From Kordiimonas pumila (lineage in GTDB: Bacteria > Pseudomonadota > Alphaproteobacteria > Sphingomonadales > Kordiimonadaceae): 64,000 nt of DNA. The position numbers and the translations under genes were made by a program. The stretch is taken from NCBI RefSeq assembly GCF_015240255.1, contig NZ_CP061205.1, positions 2,067,501-2,131,500 of the forward strand, given 5' to 3'. The notes under the pieces were generated by a model. That model had not been told where the DNA came from and did not search any database. It saw nothing but the letters and a program-made list of their open reading frames with translations. Positions 7,840 to 17,148 of the stretch are shown here, in pieces (the first letter of the stretch is position 1; the number at the start of each line of letters is the position of its first letter).

Positions 7840-10488
7840 ATGAGTATAAAATATACAAAGTTGTGGGAGAAGGCGTTTAAAGTTCAAGAAAATGACCCAT
7901 TCAATGGTGCTCGTGATAAATTACGAAGCGCACATGAAGACTTCTGGAAAAATGCCACTGTCTTGTCTAATGAAATACAGAAATCCTTACCTCATTTAAC
8001 ATTGCATAATGAACAACATTTTGAAGCATTGTGGAGGTGCGCTGACCTTATTGCAGGAGAAAGACTTGAATTAACGCCTGTTGAAACATTTATATTTGGA
8101 GGAGCTGTCCTTATTCATGATGCAGCGAATTCTATTGCTGCATTTGATGGAGGAATAGATGAGATAAGTAATACTCCTGAATGGAGTGATGCTGTAGCTA
8201 GTTATGAAGCAAGATACTCCGATGAAGAAGACTCTAGTGATAATGACAAAAAGCAACAAACCATTCTACTAGAGACACTTCGGCATTTGCATGCGGTAAA
8301 GGCAGAAAGCCTATGTGGCATGCATGTAAAAGTTGGGAGCGAGACTTTTTATTTATTGCAGGACGATTTGTTGCGGTCACATTTCGGTAATGTAATAGGG
8401 CAAGTGGCAGCAAGTCATCATTGGGATATAGAGGATATACCTCGTAGGATGCAGTCTCGTATAGGTGCGCCATCGGGATTCCCTAATGAGTGGATTGTTC
8501 GCCCAGTTTTGATTGCATGTCTTATTCGTTGTGCAGATGCAATACAACTGGATCAATCTCGTGCACCTGATTTTTTGTATGGGTTATTGAAACTTGAGGG
8601 TATTTCAGAATTACATTGGAGAGCACAAAATAGAATAGCTGCTCCCATGCCTGATCCAGATGACACCTCGGCAATATTATTTACGTCAACAAAACCATAT
8701 CTGGAAGCAGACTCTGATGCTTGGTGGATTGCATATGATGCAATCAATATGGCTAGTAATGAGCTTTCAAATTCAAATGCCTTGCTAAAGGATGTAAATT
8801 TACCTTCATTTGCCATCAATCGTGTAAGTCATGCGAATTCACCTGAGCGTATGGCTCATCATATAAGAGTAGATGGATGGGAGCCTGTAAGGGCGAAGCT
8901 TCAAGTTTCAAATGTTGGTCGCATGGTAGATATGTTCGGAGGAGAGCAGCTATATGGTCATAAACCATATGTTGCTTTGCGTGAACTTATTCAAAATGCG
9001 GCTGACGCTGTCAGGTTGCGCCGTGGACTAGATGCCTCTAGTTCCAGTTACCGAGGCCAGATTACTGTAACTCTTGAACCTATAAATAATGAAGAGAATG
9101 ATGTTTGGCTGCATGTTGATGATGATGGCATAGGAATGTCACAAGATGTTTTGGTTGGGCCACTTCTAGATTTTGGGTCCAGCTATTTATCATCAGCCTT
9201 AGTCAAGTCGGAGCGCCCAGGCTTAGTGGGGCAAAAGTTGCGACGAGCGGGTAAATATGGAATAGGTTTCTTTGCAACCTTTATGTTGGGTGATTATGTT
9301 GAGGTGACGTCAAAGCCATTCGATACTGGGCTTAATAGTGCTAAAACACTGGTATTTCGCAATGGGTATAAACATAGGCCTATACTACAATCTAAAATCC
9401 CAAAAAACTTTGGAGCCAACAACTCTACGCGTGTTTCTGTAAAGTTATCTAGTAAGAAGTTTTCAGAGTTATTAAGTCATAGGGATATGTATGACTCTGG
9501 TGTGGAGGCACCTCTAGATAAATTAGTATCTGCACTTTGTCCGATGTTGGATGTAGATATTTTTGTCGAGAAAGATGGTGACCGCAAACATGCGCATGAC
9601 CAAAACTGGGAAACTCAAGACCCAGAGGTCTGGTTAAATTCAATTACGCTTCCTTCAGAGGTTGTAGGCGTGAGGGGAGAAAATATTGAAGAAAAAAGGA
9701 AAAGTGCATTAGAGTTTGCTGCGAAAAATTTAGAATTGATCGACCCAAATAACCCTTTCCTTGGTAGAGCATGTATCTCACTTGGTCTCACTATTGGAGC
9801 TAAAACTGTCGGCGGATTAGTTGCGCACCATGCATTTCAAAATCCAAATGAGAATTTCGTAGGTGCAATTGAGTATCATCCATCTGGTCCCATACGATCA
9901 GCTCGTAATTCTATCGCGGGCGATAAACTTGCACTTTGGGCAACTAGGCAAGCAAAGTCATTAGCTACCCAGAATTTAAGTGATCAAGAAAAGTTTCGTG
10001 TGGCAGTGAGGGTAACTCAGTTTGGTGGTGATGCTGAACCAGTTGCTGTGATGAATTTGAATCGCAAACCTTCAACTTTGCAGGATATTTATAAGCATTT
10101 ATTAAAAGGAAATATCATATTCGCCCCAATTAAAATGCCTAGGGAACAGACTCCTCCTATGATTACTCACGTAAGAGAAAATCATACTGGTTTGATAGAT
10201 AATTATCATACGAACGAATTAGAGTTCTTAGTTGATACGCTTGAGTCAATGCACGATGGCTCTGATGCTGACGTTTATTGTGCGGTTCCCGCTGAAGGAT
10301 TTGATGTAAAACTGGGATTTGTTACGTTGCTAAACAAGTATGCGAGCGAAAATGGAAAATACATAGAAGGTGAGTTTGTTCTTGGGGTTGAGTTTGCAAA
10401 ATATATTGGCGAAGCATCTCCTCGACAAGGTTTGGTGAAAGGAAAGATAATAAAAACTAATGGATTAAAGTTGCTAATCAAAAACTAG
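7840..10488 (+). CDS. HD-domain plus Hsp90-like (GHKL) ATPase protein
   Basis: An 882-residue protein of two recognisable parts. Residues about 1-250 look like an HD phosphohydrolase domain: H56, H93-D94 in LIHDAAN, H193-H194 and D233 in LIRCADAIQLD. Residues about 365-560 are a GHKL ATPase of the Hsp90/MutL type: N box RELIQNAADA (381-390), DDDGIGM (427-433) and GKYGIGFFATF (471-481). The remaining C terminus is not recognised. A GGGGA ribosome site precedes the ATG. The gene is AT-rich and follows a roughly 200-base AT-rich promoter region. HD enzymes often act on nucleotides and Hsp90-like ATPases are known in predicted conflict systems; a stress- or phage-sensing role is inferred. Confidence 0.85.
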   Translation: MSIKYTKLWEKAFKVQENDPFNGARDKLRSAHEDFWKNATVLSNEIQKSLPHLTLHNEQHFEALWRCADLIAGERLELTPVETFIFGGAVLIHDAANSIAAFDGGIDEISNTPEWSDAVASYEARYSDEEDSSDNDKKQQTILLETLRHLHAVKAESLCGMHVKVGSETFYLLQDDLLRSHFGNVIGQVAASHHWDIEDIPRRMQSRIGAPSGFPNEWIVRPVLIACLIRCADAIQLDQSRAPDFLYGLLKLEGISELHWRAQNRIAAPMPDPDDTSAILFTSTKPYLEADSDAWWIAYDAINMASNELSNSNALLKDVNLPSFAINRVSHANSPERMAHHIRVDGWEPVRAKLQVSNVGRMVDMFGGEQLYGHKPYVALRELIQNAADAVRLRRGLDASSSSYRGQITVTLEPINNEENDVWLHVDDDGIGMSQDVLVGPLLDFGSSYLSSALVKSERPGLVGQKLRRAGKYGIGFFATFMLGDYVEVTSKPFDTGLNSAKTLVFRNGYKHRPILQSKIPKNFGANNSTRVSVKLSSKKFSELLSHRDMYDSGVEAPLDKLVSALCPMLDVDIFVEKDGDRKHAHDQNWETQDPEVWLNSITLPSEVVGVRGENIEEKRKSALEFAAKNLELIDPNNPFLGRACISLGLTIGAKTVGGLVAHHAFQNPNENFVGAIEYHPSGPIRSARNSIAGDKLALWATRQAKSLATQNLSDQEKFRVAVRVTQFGGDAEPVAVMNLNRKPSTLQDIYKHLLKGNIIFAPIKMPREQTPPMITHVRENHTGLIDNYHTNELEFLVDTLESMHDGSDADVYCAVPAEGFDVKLGFVTLLNKYASENGKYIEGEFVLGVEFAKYIGEASPRQGLVKGKIIKTNGLKLLIKN

Positions 10489-10580
10489 GCTGTGGCTACA
10501 ATTAACCCGGTAGACAAAAGATATATCTGTACGTGACTTCAGACCCTAGCGGAGGGATGTTATTCAATAATAATTAAAGA

Positions 10581-11744
10581 ATGTTTTCCCAAGTCACTCA
10601 CATCGCTCATGCCACCCTCCGCAATAAGCGAACCCTGTTCGGAATTAAACAGCCTGATCGCCTATCTCACACCTACATCATCGGGAAAACAGGTACAGGT
10701 AAGAGTAGTTTGCTGTTTAACCTCATCAAGCAGGACATAGAAGCTGGTAGAGGTCTCGTTCTTCTTGATCCACATGGCGACTTGGCAAACAAGGTCGCTC
10801 AGAGTATGCCGCAACACCGTCGTTTAGACATGGTGTATTTTAACACGACAGACCCACATATGCCCTACGGCTGCAATCCCCTGCGGTATGTATCTCCTGA
10901 AAAACGGCCCTTGGTGGCGTCTGGTGTGCTTGAAGTGTTCAAAAAACTATGGAGTGGAAATAACTGGGGTGTGAATATGGAACATATTCTGCGGAACTGC
11001 CTGTTAGCACTATTAGAAGTGCCACATGCAACACTGGTAGATATTCCCCGCTTGTTAACAGACAAGATATTTCGGGAAGAAGTGATAGAGCAGATTACCA
11101 ACCCACAGGTGAAGGTGTTTTGGGGGCGGGATTTTAGCGCCTGCGGCTTTGACCGTCCTGCTGCCCTGTCCCCCGTGCTGAACAAGGTGGGAGCGTTTCT
11201 GGCAGACCCCATGCTCTACCGTGTGTTAACAGCGTCAGAGAAACCGCTGTCTTTCCGGTCCCTTATGGATCAAAAGAAGGTGCTGGTGGTTAATCTGGCA
11301 AAAGGCCAAATTGGGGAAGATGCCTCTTCCCTGCTTGGTGGGCTGTTGGTGTCTATGGTGACGTTGGCGGCATTCAGTCGGGCAGATGTGGCTGAGGAAC
11401 AGCGCACTCCGTTTTTCCTTTATGCAGACGAGTTCCAGAATTTTGCAACAGAAAGCTTTGCGGATGCAGTGTCAGAACTACGGAAGTATGGTATTGGGCT
11501 TATCCTTGCCCATCAACATTTGCATCAGGTGCCTGAGCGTATTCACAGTGCGATACTTGGGAATGTGGGAACGCTGATATCGTTTCGGGTGGGAGCAAAG
11601 GACGCACCTTATATGGCGCGTGAGTTTCACCCGGTGTTTTCTCAGGAAGATATTGCAGGGCTGCCCAATTACCAAATGTACCTAAAACTGATGATTGACG
11701 GGGTGCCATCGAAGCCGTTCAGTGCTGAGACAATGGGGTTTTAA
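10581..11744 (+). CDS. VirD4/HerA-like DNA-transfer ATPase
   Basis: A 387-residue P-loop ATPase. Walker A is GKTGTGKSS (35-43), followed by VLLDPHGDLA typical of TraD/VirD4/HerA coupling-type ATPases; Walker B is FLYADEFQNF (D283, E284). A late LAHQHLHQVPE segment matches the region where these enzymes carry sensor residues. No membrane helices are present, so it would be a soluble coupling-type ATPase. It resembles the ATPase core of the 837-residue protein at 13630-16143, which suggests duplicated or paired DNA pumps. A role in moving island DNA is likely; no relaxase is visible. Confidence 0.8.
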   Translation: MFSQVTHIAHATLRNKRTLFGIKQPDRLSHTYIIGKTGTGKSSLLFNLIKQDIEAGRGLVLLDPHGDLANKVAQSMPQHRRLDMVYFNTTDPHMPYGCNPLRYVSPEKRPLVASGVLEVFKKLWSGNNWGVNMEHILRNCLLALLEVPHATLVDIPRLLTDKIFREEVIEQITNPQVKVFWGRDFSACGFDRPAALSPVLNKVGAFLADPMLYRVLTASEKPLSFRSLMDQKKVLVVNLAKGQIGEDASSLLGGLLVSMVTLAAFSRADVAEEQRTPFFLYADEFQNFATESFADAVSELRKYGIGLILAHQHLHQVPERIHSAILGNVGTLISFRVGAKDAPYMAREFHPVFSQEDIAGLPNYQMYLKLMIDGVPSKPFSAETMGF

Positions 11745-11764
11745 TAAAGGATCCCTTGTTGTGA

Positions 11765-12040
11765 TTACCAAGGGACTGCATCGAATGGCAGTCCTCTTTT
11801 TTTCAACTCAGCTTCAAATTCATCAGATTGTTGCTTCCAATCGGAAGTGGCACGTACCCGATATACTTTTTCCTCTTCGGGAGTAGATTCATCCTTAATC
11901 ACACAATCACGCATAGCGAGATGAAGGCTCTGTAATCCGTTATCACTTAACTTACTAATATCCATAAATATTCCCCAATCGTTCTTAATCTGGACCAAAT
12001 AGTCCTTTGATTCACTTAGATTTTTCAATGTCGTCATCAA
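11765..12040 (-). CDS. Small hypothetical protein
   Basis: A 91-residue acidic protein, helical in the middle (SKLSDNGLQSLHLAMRDCV) and ending in KKRGLPFDAVPW. No known domain recognised. Its start overlaps the end of the membrane-protein gene at 12012-12506, so it is the last gene of a three-gene minus-strand operon with a secreted protein and a membrane-anchored protein. Convergent with the ATPase gene ending at 11744. Confidence 0.55.
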   Translation of the reverse strand: MMTTLKNLSESKDYLVQIKNDWGIFMDISKLSDNGLQSLHLAMRDCVIKDESTPEEEKVYRVRATSDWKQQSDEFEAELKKRGLPFDAVPW

Positions 12041-12506
12041 TTGCTTTTCGGACGCGGGCCTTCAAAATGTCATGACCTTCCTCGAGAGTGACATAGTATA
12101 TCTTAGGCAGATTGAACTTACTGTTAGGCGGCACAATGGTTGCAGATAACACCCCTGTCTGCCTATACTGTATTAGATAGCCTTTGTATGTTTCTTCAAA
12201 CCGTAATTTGTCCCCCTTTTTGACAATTTTTCTTCGGAGAGGACACCGCGCCATTTTATAGGCAGAGCGAGTGTTAAACTCATAGGTTCTTTCAAGTATG
12301 TCAAAGCCCATCCAATATTTACATGTTATGAAAGCTATCTTAAATGGATCATCCATGGTTGGTGTTAATTCTGATGCTTCCCAAGTTTCGACTTCTTTAT
12401 CTTGCCAGATCAAAAAGCCTTTACCTGTAGTCAAAACTATAAGAAGGGCAACTGCAACAAAGCTTGCAAAAATTGCTAATGTTTTTTTCAATCTAACCGG
12501 TCCCAT
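12012..12506 (-). CDS. Single-pass membrane protein, unknown
   Basis: From the ATG at 12506 the protein begins MGPVRLKKTLAIFASF and has one hydrophobic segment (about residues 8-30) followed by a soluble, probably periplasmic, domain with two cysteines. An in-frame ATG at 12578 would add 24 residues but overlaps the upstream gene by 44 bases and has no ribosome site, so the shorter form is preferred. It sits between a secreted protein gene and a small cytosolic protein gene. Entry exclusion or envelope modification by the island are possible but unproven. Confidence 0.55.
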   Translation of the reverse strand: MGPVRLKKTLAIFASFVAVALLIVLTTGKGFLIWQDKEVETWEASELTPTMDDPFKIAFITCKYWMGFDILERTYEFNTRSAYKMARCPLRRKIVKKGDKLRFEETYKGYLIQYRQTGVLSATIVPPNSKFNLPKIYYVTLEEGHDILKARVRKAIDDDIEKSK

Positions 12507-12534
12507 TCTGTAAGCAGGTCTTCTCAGTAACGCT

Positions 12535-12966
12535 TTATCCGCCTGTGCAATGTAAATAAGTGAAGACTGCGATTTCATCTACATTGAAGTAGCGTTTGGT
12601 GAGGGCGAAATGTTCAACCATTTGAGAGGTGCACATTGTGTATCTCGCAAATCGGTCATTAAATGCGACGTCGCAAGTAGCTCCATAACTGTGATTGCCG
12701 TTTGCCGTGCCAGCTGCGAGGTGAACAAAATTTTTACATTCTTTCATCTGCCCTCCAGGAAATCTTGATAAAAACTCTCCCTCGATGGCCTTTTTCATTT
12801 TTTCTTCGAATTCAGGGGTCCACTTCTGAGACCTATAAACATAGCCGCATGCTTCGTATGTGCATCCATTTGGTTCCATTTCAGGGTAATCACCCGCCTG
12901 TGCAGCAGTAAATACTGTGCCAGCCAAGTATATAGAAGACAGCAGTGTGAAAAAGCATCTCATCAT
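12535..12966 (-). CDS. Secreted small cysteine-rich protein
   Basis: A 143-residue protein with a signal peptide (about 1-24, cleavage likely after AQA). The mature part contains seven cysteines, hinting at disulphides, and no recognised domain. A GGGGG ribosome site precedes two consecutive ATG codons; the second (12963) has the better spacing. It is first in a three-gene minus-strand operon. Function unknown; a periplasmic or surface protein of the mobile island. Confidence 0.6.
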   Translation of the reverse strand: MMRCFFTLLSSIYLAGTVFTAAQAGDYPEMEPNGCTYEACGYVYRSQKWTPEFEEKMKKAIEGEFLSRFPGGQMKECKNFVHLAAGTANGNHSYGATCDVAFNDRFARYTMCTSQMVEHFALTKRYFNVDEIAVFTYLHCTGG

Positions 12967-13111
12967 GTTCCCCCAATCAAATAGTTATACGGCGTTCACA
13001 ACTATAATGACTCAACAATACATATTTATTGCCCTGTGGGTACTATTGTTTGTAGAGTTTCTGTGCAGTTTTGAGTCCACACCTTAACTGATGCACATAA
13101 CGGGGGTTATC

Positions 13112-13630
13112 ATGGAATTACTGTTCGAGCGCGAGCAAGGGTCGCGTGAGTTTGGCGGCGTTTACTTCAAACTTATTGGCAAACTGGAATTTGGTGAAGA
13201 AGAACAGGAACTCATCAAACGCTATAAGTTTGACCAAGCTGTTCTTATTGAATCCTATCAACCTAAATTATTACAACAATCAGCCCTCAGGGGGCTGGGT
13301 GTTTTGGTGCTTTCGTGGCTTCTCTATTTCTTCATGTTTGAAGCCGGAAACTTTGCCCTTATCTTAGCAGTTATCACAGGCGGTGGTTTTGGCTACTGGT
13401 ATTATCACCAGAACCGCCAGACCATCTATGTCCGTGACCTGATGCATGGTCGTCATTTCTTATGCGAAAGCGTGGTGGAACTGGCCCGCAAGGAAGCATG
13501 GCTGGAACTGATCTGCTCCTTCCTCCGTCAGGTGATGGAAAGCGCCAAGCACTGGGATGGAGCAACCCATGTACCTATTGAAGCCCTACCAAAGGATGAA
13601 GCGAAACAGATCATTATCAAGGGCATCTAA
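13112..13630 (+). CDS. Membrane protein coupled to the large transfer ATPase
   Basis: A 172-residue protein with two adjacent membrane segments (about 62-80 and 83-100) flanked by soluble, charged parts. The ATG at 13112 is chosen over 13091 because GGGGG lies at the right distance before it. Its stop overlaps the ATG of the 837-residue ATPase by one base, so the two are translated together and probably form a complex, with this protein acting as membrane anchor in the way VirB10/TraG-type partners serve coupling proteins. Family not recognised. Confidence 0.68.
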   Translation: MELLFEREQGSREFGGVYFKLIGKLEFGEEEQELIKRYKFDQAVLIESYQPKLLQQSALRGLGVLVLSWLLYFFMFEAGNFALILAVITGGGFGYWYYHQNRQTIYVRDLMHGRHFLCESVVELARKEAWLELICSFLRQVMESAKHWDGATHVPIEALPKDEAKQIIIKGI

Positions 13631-16143
13631 TGTATCTGCATATTGCTGCCCGTTTTCATGCCTTTGTGAATGGCCTCTTTCGGCCTTCAGAGGAGCGCAA
13701 GACATGGTTTCTGTATCACAGGGTTCTGCTGAGGCTTAAACAGCAGGGCCTTGAGGACCAGTTAGGCCGTGTTGGATGCGCACTTATGCTCGCTAGCGAC
13801 ATAGCAGATGGTTTTGGTATGTCAGAAGACCATCCACACCGGGAGAAACTTGAAGAACTGGTGGCTCAGATATTGGACTATGAAGACCTGTTTCTCCTCC
13901 CGCACATAGACTGGGGGATGCCGCATACAACAGCAGAGTATTTTGACTTGAGGGCGCAAATCCGTACCCAGCTTGGCTATGTGCAGGACTTTAAGGCCAC
14001 CTACCAGCGTATGTTGGATGTAATAACAGAGTCCCTGAATGCCCTTTATTCTGCACCATCCCCATCTCCCAAGCGGGACGGAACGGGCGGACAGGTCTTC
14101 TATGCTGATTTGCTCGATAGCCTGCCAGACTGCGGCGCTATTGTGGAAGGTATGATCCTTCCCTTCTATGATAAGGATATCACCGAGAAAGAGTTGTTCA
14201 GTCGGCTGCGGCACAGGTTTGACAGCAACCTTGAGCAAGCGTCCGGTAAATATCCGGAAGCGTCGCCTATCAAAGACCCGAAACAACTCACACGGACATA
14301 CTTTGCCGGAACGCCGTTTCTTCCTTTCATGGATGATGAGGTGGTTGTGACCATTCCGCAGCAGACCCGCTTTGAGCATACCCATATCCTTGGCGGCACA
14401 GGCCACGGCAAAACACAACTCTTGCAGCAGCTTATTCACCGGGACATCGTGGCAGCCAAAGAAGAGACAACGTCTGTCATTGTGATCGATAGTCAAGGGG
14501 ATTTGATCCGGAATCTGTCCCACCTCAAGCTCTTCAGCACTGAGGGTGAAGACGCATCTCTGGCTGACAAGCTTATCATCATCGATCCAACAGATATTGA
14601 ACATCCGCCAGCCCTCAACTTGTTTGATGCAGGGTTGGAGCGGATGGAAGACTATACGCCACGGGAGCGGGAGTTGGCCTTCAATTCCCTCGTGGATATC
14701 TATGGCCGTTTCTTTGGGGCGCTACTCGGGGCTGAACTGACCGCCCGGCAGGGTGCAGTGTTTCGCTATATCGCTCGCCTGATGCTGACCATTGACGGAG
14801 CCACCATCCATACGATGATAAAGCTGATGGATGATATCCGCCCTTTTGAAGCCTACATTAAGAAGCTTGATCCAACTGCCAGACAGTTTTTTAAAGAGGA
14901 GTTCTCAAGGAAAAGTTACAACCCTGTCCGCCAGCAGATCAAGCAGCGGCTTTATACGGTCCTCTCTATCCCGACCTTTGACCGGCTTTTCTCCGCCCCC
15001 AAGTCAAAGATCAACTTCTTTGATACCCTGAATGCTGGGTCTATTGTTCTGGTGCATACCGCCAAAGACCTTCTTAAAACAGATGGGGCGGCTATCTTCG
15101 GGCGGTTTATCCTGTCGCTTATCGAACATGCCATTATGGAGCGAGCTACGCTCAAGGAAAGTGAACGCACCCCTACCTTCCTTTATGTGGACGAAGCGCA
15201 AGACTATTTTGATGAAACCATCGAGACCTTACTGGTGCAGGGCCGGAAGCAGCACTTTGGCCTTATCCTTGCCCACCAGAGCCTTGCACAACTTACGACA
15301 CGGCTCAGAGCTGTTCTGATGGCAAACACCAGTATCAAGCTGGTAGGCGGTATCAGCAACAGTGACGCACGAGAGCTTGCAAATGATATGCGCACCCAAG
15401 CAGACAGGCTACTTTCCATGAGGAAGCATGAGAGCGGCAGTGAGTTCGCCCTGTCCGTCCGTAACCTGACCCGGCATGCGGTGAAAACACAGATTGACTT
15501 CGGGCTACTCGAAAAAGAACCAACGCTGACACCAGAAGAGTATGAAAGCCTTATTGCTGCCAACCGGGAACATGTGACCTACAAGCCTGCCAAGGACGAT
15601 GTGCCGCAGGCAGTCCCAGAGCCAGAACCGCCCACTGAGGCCACAGAAACGGCTGACAGTGCTTCAGAAACAGAAAATGCAGGCCATCGCACCCTTCAGG
15701 AAGATATCGCCAGACAAGCCAAAAAACATGGCTTTGTGGCTAGCGTGGAATATCTGCTGCCGGATGACAAACGCATCGATGTGGCATTATTCGGCCATGG
15801 TCAAAAAGTGGCTGTCGAGGTGTCTGTTACCAACCGAGAAGACTATGAACTTTCTAATATGGAGAAGGCTCTTGAAGCTGGCTTTGACACCGTCTGGATG
15901 GTGGCTCCTGATGCAGCACACCTTGAAAAGCTGGAAGCTCATATCCGTGACAGGCTGGCAGCGGACAAATGGTCCAAGGTGCTGTTCGGATCGCCAAAGG
16001 AGGTCACAACGTGGCTCAAGCGGTATAAGGCACAGCCGAGGAACAGTTCCAAGGTAGCTGGGTATGAAGTGGAGGTAGTATATGCTTCGTCAGACAGCGA
16101 TAGCGATTCACAGTTTCGCTTAGGCCGTCTATGTGACTTATAA
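13630..16143 (+). CDS. VirD4/HerA-like ATPase with C-terminal nuclease-like domain
   Basis: An 837-residue protein. The N-terminal 230 residues are mostly helical and unassigned. The ATPase core has Walker A GGTGHGKTQ (255-263), VIVIDSQGDLIRNL, and Walker B FLYVDEAQDY (D521, E522), followed by LAHQSLAQL. After an acidic, alanine- and glutamate-rich linker (about 655-685) a C-terminal domain carries RIDVALF (D717) and KVAVEVSVT (E730), the D...E-x-[KS] spacing of PD-(D/E)XK nuclease folds, though the final lysine is serine. It overlaps the upstream membrane-protein gene by one base. Probable DNA pump of the island with a nuclease or DNA-end-binding tail; the tail assignment is inference. Confidence 0.78.
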   Translation: MYLHIAARFHAFVNGLFRPSEERKTWFLYHRVLLRLKQQGLEDQLGRVGCALMLASDIADGFGMSEDHPHREKLEELVAQILDYEDLFLLPHIDWGMPHTTAEYFDLRAQIRTQLGYVQDFKATYQRMLDVITESLNALYSAPSPSPKRDGTGGQVFYADLLDSLPDCGAIVEGMILPFYDKDITEKELFSRLRHRFDSNLEQASGKYPEASPIKDPKQLTRTYFAGTPFLPFMDDEVVVTIPQQTRFEHTHILGGTGHGKTQLLQQLIHRDIVAAKEETTSVIVIDSQGDLIRNLSHLKLFSTEGEDASLADKLIIIDPTDIEHPPALNLFDAGLERMEDYTPRERELAFNSLVDIYGRFFGALLGAELTARQGAVFRYIARLMLTIDGATIHTMIKLMDDIRPFEAYIKKLDPTARQFFKEEFSRKSYNPVRQQIKQRLYTVLSIPTFDRLFSAPKSKINFFDTLNAGSIVLVHTAKDLLKTDGAAIFGRFILSLIEHAIMERATLKESERTPTFLYVDEAQDYFDETIETLLVQGRKQHFGLILAHQSLAQLTTRLRAVLMANTSIKLVGGISNSDARELANDMRTQADRLLSMRKHESGSEFALSVRNLTRHAVKTQIDFGLLEKEPTLTPEEYESLIAANREHVTYKPAKDDVPQAVPEPEPPTEATETADSASETENAGHRTLQEDIARQAKKHGFVASVEYLLPDDKRIDVALFGHGQKVAVEVSVTNREDYELSNMEKALEAGFDTVWMVAPDAAHLEKLEAHIRDRLAADKWSKVLFGSPKEVTTWLKRYKAQPRNSSKVAGYEVEVVYASSDSDSDSQFRLGRLCDL

Positions 16144-16164
16144 CGGATTTAAATGGACATATAA

Positions 16165-17148
16165 ATGATACGAGTTGAGCACTTATTCGATAGTTTGTTA
16201 TTAATACACAAATCTGCGTCTGCTGTTGAACCTAGCAGAAGAGCAGTCCGCTATCATCTCGATTCCAAGAGTGCTTCAAATAGAATTGAAGTTCTTTTTT
16301 ACAGAGCCTTCTCTCGTTTATCATTGTTGTCTTATGGTGCGGCATGGGAACATACCATATCCAACAGCAATGAAGTACCTAGCCCCTCTAGAGACGATAC
16401 TGTAAACTTTTATTTTCATGATTTTAATGCCTTGAAAGAAGGTGGTGCCATCACAAAAAATGGTGATTTTTCTTCATGGCTATCAGGACAAATACTGCGG
16501 GATTTCAGCGAGTATTTCGCATTTCACCTGCTGGAAGTTTACGAAGTATGCGTACTGTTAAAACAGCATAATACAGAACTTTCGGAAGATGATGTCTCAC
16601 TAGCGAAAGAAGAAGTTTTAAGCTTTGAAAGAGCCAGTATAAAAGATAGGCTAAAAAGGCTGCACAAAGAGTTTCAGATCAGTATCCCTTTCAAGAAGGA
16701 AATTCTAAGCCTCTATGAAGCAAGAAATATACTTGCTCACGCCAACGGATTAGTTGAGAAAAAGCACTACAACAATGTCAAAAACCTGCAAATACAGTGG
16801 CCTGTGAACAAATACTATTTAGTGAGAAGAGATACAGGCAAAAAAATTCCGTATAATCGAGTTTCAAAGCCCTTTTTAAGTGAAAAGTATGGCAAAGTTG
16901 AAATTAACTGGTTGAGTAAATTTCGTAAAGTTACTTATTCAGCAGGCGAAAAGATTTCCCTTGAGAATCGGGACTTTCAAGATCTCGTATTTTTCTACCT
17001 TCACGTAGTAGAAAAAATGCAGCTCCAAATCGTCGAACTCTTTTTGCAACATGGCATATTCGTATCACCTGTAGAAACATACACAGGCACCATCTCTGGA
17101 CAATTTATAGGGGAAGATATTCCCGATGAACATAGTGACAGTGATTAG
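16165..17148 (+). CDS. HEPN-like protein (R-x4-H motif)
   Basis: A 327-residue soluble protein, AT-rich gene. The segment LYEARNILAHANGLV carries R187-N-x3-H192, the R-x4-H signature of HEPN ribonucleases, within a helical context as expected for the fold. The rest is not recognised. The last 23 bases overlap the start of a polytopic membrane-protein gene, so the two are co-translated. HEPN proteins act as RNases in toxin-antitoxin and abortive-infection systems; with a membrane partner and a position beside the integrase this is a plausible defence module, which is inference. Confidence 0.62.
   Translation: MIRVEHLFDSLLLIHKSASAVEPSRRAVRYHLDSKSASNRIEVLFYRAFSRLSLLSYGAAWEHTISNSNEVPSPSRDDTVNFYFHDFNALKEGGAITKNGDFSSWLSGQILRDFSEYFAFHLLEVYEVCVLLKQHNTELSEDDVSLAKEEVLSFERASIKDRLKRLHKEFQISIPFKKEILSLYEARNILAHANGLVEKKHYNNVKNLQIQWPVNKYYLVRRDTGKKIPYNRVSKPFLSEKYGKVEINWLSKFRKVTYSAGEKISLENRDFQDLVFFYLHVVEKMQLQIVELFLQHGIFVSPVETYTGTISGQFIGEDIPDEHSDSD

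Noticed and set aside
11752-11775. Hairpin TCCCTTG/CAAGGGA after the smaller VirD4-like gene
   Set aside because: Only 7 bp with no T-run, and it overlaps the end of a convergent gene; too weak to call a terminator.
13822-14604. 260-codon antisense frame opposite the large transfer ATPase
   Set aside because: Opposes conserved Walker A and neighbouring residues; no ribosome site or domain.
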